A DNA stretch of 9,043 nt from an uncultured Bacillota bacterium. GTDB taxonomy: Bacteria; Bacillota_I; Bacilli_A; RF39; UBA660. The stretch is from the NCBI GenBank assembly GCA_947168865.1, contig CAMVNN010000028.1, forward strand, positions 1 through 9,043. The letters are read 5' to 3'. Below, piece after piece: positions 6,417-9,043 of this stretch (positions are counted from its first letter, which is position 1; every line of letters begins with the position of its first letter). Both the position numbers and the translations under genes were made by a program. Under the pieces are notes generated by a model. The model was given only the letters and a program-made list of their open reading frames with translations. It was not told the origin of the DNA and did not search any database.

Positions 6417-8123
6417 CTATTCATATGATATTATATCAGAAAAATTTTCATCTAGAAAATCTCCTGTTACTTTACTTAAATTATTAATTAAATTCCTTAT
6501 TTCTTCTGTTTCTTCTTCTTTAATATATTTCTTCTTTTTAGAATTGAATTCTTCTTTAATTACTTCCCATTCTTCATTATTAATAGAAATTACTTTAAAA
6601 TCATTACCTGTGATTATTTTAATTAAAGATTCAACTCTTAGAATATTTTTATTGAATTTCTCACTTTCAATTTCTTCATCATAAACATACATCATGTATT
6701 CTTTACTAGCTGCTTTTAATTTGCCATCAAGCATAATTGAGGCAATCTCATTATATTCTAAATCAACAGCATAGTCTTTAACACTATCCATTTTCTTTTG
6801 AAGTGAATTAAGTGTTCTTTTATCAAACTCTGCTAATGTATTATTAATTCTTATTTCTTTTACTTTATTTAAATCTTCCGAAGAAACTTTAACTTCTTCT
6901 TTAGTTTCTTCCTTTTTTTCTTCTTTTTCTTCTTTTTCTTCATTTAATTCTTGAAACTCTTTTTTAATAGCTTCGACATATTTAGGATTAACTATTGCTT
7001 TAGAAGGTTTCTTTATTTCTTCTTTTGATTCAACTTTTACTTCTTTAATTACCTTTTCTTCTTTAACCTCATTTTCAATTGAATTAATCATGAGCATTTC
7101 AAAGACAATTTTTTTATTACTTACAGTTTTAATTTCACCTGCTGCGACATTAAATTTTCTTATTAATTCAATTAATCTTTCAATTGAAACTAAATCTTTT
7201 AATTCATCATAATCATTTTTAGAATAAATATTATCTTCAACTTTAATATTATTTTTAATTAAAACAAGATTGTGAGCTAGATAAATCATTTCGTCAATCA
7301 ACTTTGGAAAATCAACACCTACTTCTTCAGCATTATCAATTATATTAAAACATGACTGAATATCATTTTTAACAATTGAAACAAATAGTTTTTTTGTTTC
7401 TTCACAAGATAAAATTCCATTTATTTTATGAACATCATCGATTGTAATATTTTCAGAATAGGCCCATACTTGTTCAAGTAAACTAATAGCATCACGCATT
7501 CCACCATTTGCTAATCTTGCTATTTCAGTTAAGGCATCATCTTCTATTTTAATATTTTCTTGCTTACATATATAATTTAATCTTTCAATGATATTTTCAT
7601 TGGTAATTGCCCTGAAATCTAATCTTTGACAACGCGATAATATAGTTGCAGGAATTTTATAAACTTCAGTTGTTGCAAGAATAAAAATTGCATGAGCAGG
7701 TGGTTCTTCAAGGGTTTTTAATAAAGCATTAAAAGCACTTGTAGAAAGCATATGAACTTCATCTATAATATATACTTTGTATTTAGAAATCGATGGTACA
7801 AGGGCTATTTTATCTCTCAAATCACGTATTTCATCTACTCCATTATTTGATGCTGCATCAATTTCAACAATATCAGTATTGTTTTGTGTACATACTACAC
7901 ATTTGTTACAAGGACATCCATCTTTTGGATCAAGGCAGTTAATAGTACGAGCAAATATTTTAGCAATACTTGTCTTACCAGTACCTCTGATTCCTGCAAA
8001 CAAATAAGCATGAGCTATACGATTATTCTTAATTGCATTCTTTAAAATCTTAACCGGAACTTCTTGTCCAACTACTTCATCAAAGTTACTCGGTCTATAT
8101 TTTCTATACAACGATTGATACAT
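6417..8123 (-). CDS. dnaX: DNA polymerase III tau (gamma/tau) subunit
   Basis: DnaX is the motor of the clamp loader; tau also ties it to the polymerase and helicase. The 568 residues show Walker A 'GIRGTGKT' (44-51), zinc ligands Cys63, 72, 75 and 78, Walker B 'DEVH' (121-124) and the 'SRC' finger (163-165). An oligomerisation domain runs to about 365, a Glu/Lys-rich linker (about 365-420) follows, then a C-terminal tau region ('INNEEWEVIKEEF'). The ATG has GAGGTGAT seven bases upstream. Within the linker, codons 402-404 (GAA AAA AAG) hold the heptamer A_AAA_AAG. A -1 shift would add Gly-Arg-Asn and stop, giving a 407-residue gamma-like form (see findings). It heads the operon and ends in TAG. 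Confidence 0.97.
   Translation of the reverse strand: MYQSLYRKYRPSNFDEVVGQEVPVKILKNAIKNNRIAHAYLFAGIRGTGKTSIAKIFARTINCLDPKDGCPCNKCVVCTQNNTDIVEIDAASNNGVDEIRDLRDKIALVPSISKYKVYIIDEVHMLSTSAFNALLKTLEEPPAHAIFILATTEVYKIPATILSRCQRLDFRAITNENIIERLNYICKQENIKIEDDALTEIARLANGGMRDAISLLEQVWAYSENITIDDVHKINGILSCEETKKLFVSIVKNDIQSCFNIIDNAEEVGVDFPKLIDEMIYLAHNLVLIKNNIKVEDNIYSKNDYDELKDLVSIERLIELIRKFNVAAGEIKTVSNKKIVFEMLMINSIENEVKEEKVIKEVKVESKEEIKKPSKAIVNPKYVEAIKKEFQELNEEKEEKEEKKEETKEEVKVSSEDLNKVKEIRINNTLAEFDKRTLNSLQKKMDSVKDYAVDLEYNEIASIMLDGKLKAASKEYMMYVYDEEIESEKFNKNILRVESLIKIITGNDFKVISINNEEWEVIKEEFNSKKKKYIKEEETEEIRNLINNLSKVTGDFLDENFSDIISYE
6881..6918 (-). promoter_or_regulatory. Candidate -1 programmed frameshift site in dnaX
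   Basis: The minus strand has A_AAA_AAG in the dnaX reading frame (6918-6912). A perfect 9-bp stem GAAGAAACT / AGTTTCTTC (6911-6903 with 6889-6881, 13-base loop) follows at once. The -1 frame stops at TAA 6903-6901. The heptamer is the same as that used in Escherichia coli dnaX. Weak points are the absence of spacing between heptamer and stem and the lack of a clear upstream Shine-Dalgarno stimulator. Confidence 0.5.
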
Positions 8124-8138
8124 AATATCACCTCTTTA

Positions 8139-8147
8139 ATTATAACA
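8139..8147 (-). promoter_or_regulatory. Extended -10 promoter for the dnaX operon
   Basis: TGTTATAAT on the minus strand is a perfect extended -10, located just after the tadA terminator. The -35 region is poor. The expected start near 8132-8134 would leave a leader of only about 10 bases and would cut into or just keep the GAGGTGAT ribosome site. It may act alongside readthrough from tadA. Confidence 0.4.
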
Positions 8148-8153
8148 AAAATT

Positions 8154-8185
8154 AAAACAAAAGGCTTATTTATTCCTTTTGTTTT
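8154..8185 (-). terminator. A/U-rich terminator overlapping the end of tadA
   Basis: An 11-bp perfect stem (8185-8175 with 8164-8154) has its 5' arm in the last codons of tadA and the TAA in the 10-base loop. A T-rich stretch follows. The stem has few G-C pairs, so termination may be partial. Confidence 0.5.
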
Positions 8186-8597
8186 TAAAAAAATTATTAA
8201 GTATTTCTGCTATTTCTTTAGCACAGATCTTTTGAACAATTTCTATCTTAGGCATATAGTTAATATATTTAGTAAATCCCATTTTTTCATTAGCAACACC
8301 ATATACAATTTTTTTAATATTAGTTCTGGTTATTGCACCATAGCACATCAAACATGGCTCCATTGTCACATACATAACACAATCATCTAAATATTGATTA
8401 CCTATTTTCTTTATTGCGTCATTTATACAATTAATTTCAGCATGGGCATGTACAGATTTTTCTTTTTCACACTGATTGTAAGATTTGGATATAACGACAT
8501 CATTTTTAACAATAACTGCTCCAACTGGTATATCAGACTCTTTTAAACTTTTTAAAGATTCTTCAATTGCAATTTTCATATATTTTTCATCATTCAT
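8166..8597 (-). CDS. tadA: tRNA-specific adenosine deaminase TadA
   Basis: TadA converts adenosine 34 to inosine in the anticodon of tRNA-Arg(ACG), allowing one tRNA to read several arginine codons. The 143 residues show the cytidine-deaminase fold with zinc ligands His52, Cys82 and Cys85 and the proton-shuttling Glu54 ('HAEI' and 'PCLMC'). 'DIPVGAVIV' near the start and 'IVYGVANEKMG' after the second motif are also typical. ATG 8597 is chosen because GGAG lies eight bases upstream; a longer frame to 8624 would run into the SRP RNA. No promoter fits between the SRP RNA and this gene, so it is probably co-transcribed with that RNA. Confidence 0.95.
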   Translation of the reverse strand: MNDEKYMKIAIEESLKSLKESDIPVGAVIVKNDVVISKSYNQCEKEKSVHAHAEINCINDAIKKIGNQYLDDCVMYVTMEPCLMCYGAITRTNIKKIVYGVANEKMGFTKYINYMPKIEIVQKICAKEIAEILNNFFKNKRNK

Positions 8598-8611
8598 AAG
8601 TATTACTCCAT

Positions 8612-8689
8612 AAAAAGAGCGCACACACTCATTGATTCTTAAGGCTGCTATCTTCCGATCCTGACCTGGTTCAAATATAAATGTTGCGC
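8612..8689 (-). ncRNA. ffs: Bacterial signal recognition particle RNA (small, 4.5S-like)
   Basis: The RNA binds Ffh and targets nascent membrane proteins to the Sec translocon. The minus strand carries the invariant helix 8 core ACCAGGTCAGG, a GGAA tetraloop and AGCAGCC (8669-8641). The loop-closing pairs differ from the usual ones but still pair (U-A and A-U in place of C-G pairs), which supports a real structure. GCGCA at 8689-8685 pairs with TGCGC at 8623-8619, closing a single rod of about 75 nt, and five U's follow. The Alu part found in Bacillus scRNA is absent, so it is the short form known from Mollicutes and E. coli. Confidence 0.92.
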
Positions 8690-8695
8690 AAAATA

Positions 8696-8724
8696 ATTAT
8701 ATAATATTTATCTATTTTTAACAA
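8696..8724 (-). promoter_or_regulatory. Promoter of the SRP RNA
   Basis: TTGTTA (8724-8719) and TATAAT (8701-8696) are separated by exactly 17 bases. The expected start, seven bases on, is G8689, the first base of the closing SRP RNA helix. The nearest parS site lies 10 bases above the -35 box. Confidence 0.8.
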
Positions 8725-8734
8725 ATATTATTAA

Positions 8735-9043
8735 TGTTTCACGTGGAACATTGCTTCTTTATTCAATCTTTATTCTATGTTTCACATGGAACATTGCTTC
8801 TTTATTCAATTTCATTTCTATGTTTCACGTGGAACATTATTCTTTTATTCAATTTTTATTCTATGTTTCACGTGGAACATTATTCTTTTGTTCAATCTTT
8901 ATTCTATGTTTCACGTGGAACATTATTTTTTTATTCAATCTTTATTCTATGTTTCACGTGGAACATTGCTTTTTTTATTCAATTTCATTTCTATGTTTCA
9001 CGTGGAACATTATTCTTTTGTTCAATCTTTATTCTATGTTTCA
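8735..9043. repeat. Tandem parS array, 43-bp period (7 full copies and 1 cut by the window edge)
   Basis: Sixteen-base sites begin at 8735, 8778, 8821, 8864, 8907, 8950, 8994 and 9037. On the minus strand they read TGTTCCACGTGAAACA, an exact match to the ParB (Spo0J) target TGTTNCACGTGAAACA. Intervals are 43 bases six times and 44 once. Spacers are 27-28 bases, T-rich and similar to each other; those at 8880-8906 and 9010-9036 are identical. The array runs off the right end, so the true copy number is unknown. It should nucleate ParB and load SMC near the replication origin; this role is inferred from the motif. Confidence 0.93.
8778..8793. other. Variant parS site with a changed central base
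   Basis: The second copy reads CACATG on the plus strand where every other complete copy has CACGTG. The change lies in the palindromic centre contacted by ParB and should lower affinity. Confidence 0.7.

Noticed and set aside
6530..6542. Second frameshift site in the Lys-rich run near the dnaX C-terminus
   Set aside because: In frame it reads T_AAA_AAG, which lacks the first A of the heptamer, and it lies too close to the protein end to give a gamma form.
8735..9043. CRISPR array
   Set aside because: Repeats are 16-bp palindromic ParB sites, and the spacers are near-copies of each other and not unique; no cas gene is in the window.
8691..9043. Replication origin with DnaA boxes
   Set aside because: I found no TTATNCACA-type DnaA box on either strand; the parS array suggests the origin is near but not in this window.

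Overview
The window is strongly AT-rich and reads as chromosomal DNA of a small-genome, low-GC Firmicute (Bacilli/Mollicutes-related; an uncultured gut RF39- or Erysipelotrichia-like lineage is a guess). The evidence is the Bacillus-type order dnaX-yaaK-recR-bofA-like-holB-ricT-trmN6-rsmI, strong AGGAGG-type ribosome sites, a minimal SRP RNA and a Bacillus-consensus parS motif. The genetic code looks standard: tryptophan is TGG, ricT ends at TGA, and TAG closes dnaX and the BofA-like gene.

Right end (about 8600-9043): a tandem array of parS centromere sites at a 43-bp period (seven complete copies and an eighth cut by the window edge). Ten bases inside it lies a good promoter that starts transcription at the first base of the SRP RNA. 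The tRNA adenosine deaminase gene tadA follows so closely that it is probably transcribed by readthrough of the SRP RNA terminator.

Centre (2061-8147, all minus strand): a tightly packed operon with overlapping stops and starts. It encodes clamp-loader subunits (DnaX, delta'), the nucleoid protein YaaK/EbfC, the repair protein RecR, a short BofA-like membrane protein, the RNA-maturation factor RicT and two RNA methyltransferases (TrmN6, RsmI). dnaX carries an in-frame A_AAA_AAG heptamer at the junction between the clamp-loader core and the tau-specific part, with a -1 frame stop three codons later. This predicts a short gamma-type product. The operon ends in a terminator whose stem contains the end of rsmI.

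Left end (1-2020): an accessory segment. A membrane-anchored XRE regulator (minus) is followed by a roughly 120-nt leader with its own extended -10 promoter, a predicted pseudoknot and a strong terminator. The leader precedes an ORF6N-domain gene that is split by a single in-frame TAG. That gene converges on a small RpoA-CTD-like helix-hairpin-helix protein (plus strand), and the two share a bidirectional terminator.

Most notable: the parS array, the dnaX frameshift signal and the structured leader of the ORF6N gene. All assignments come from reading the sequence; no database search or folding program was run.
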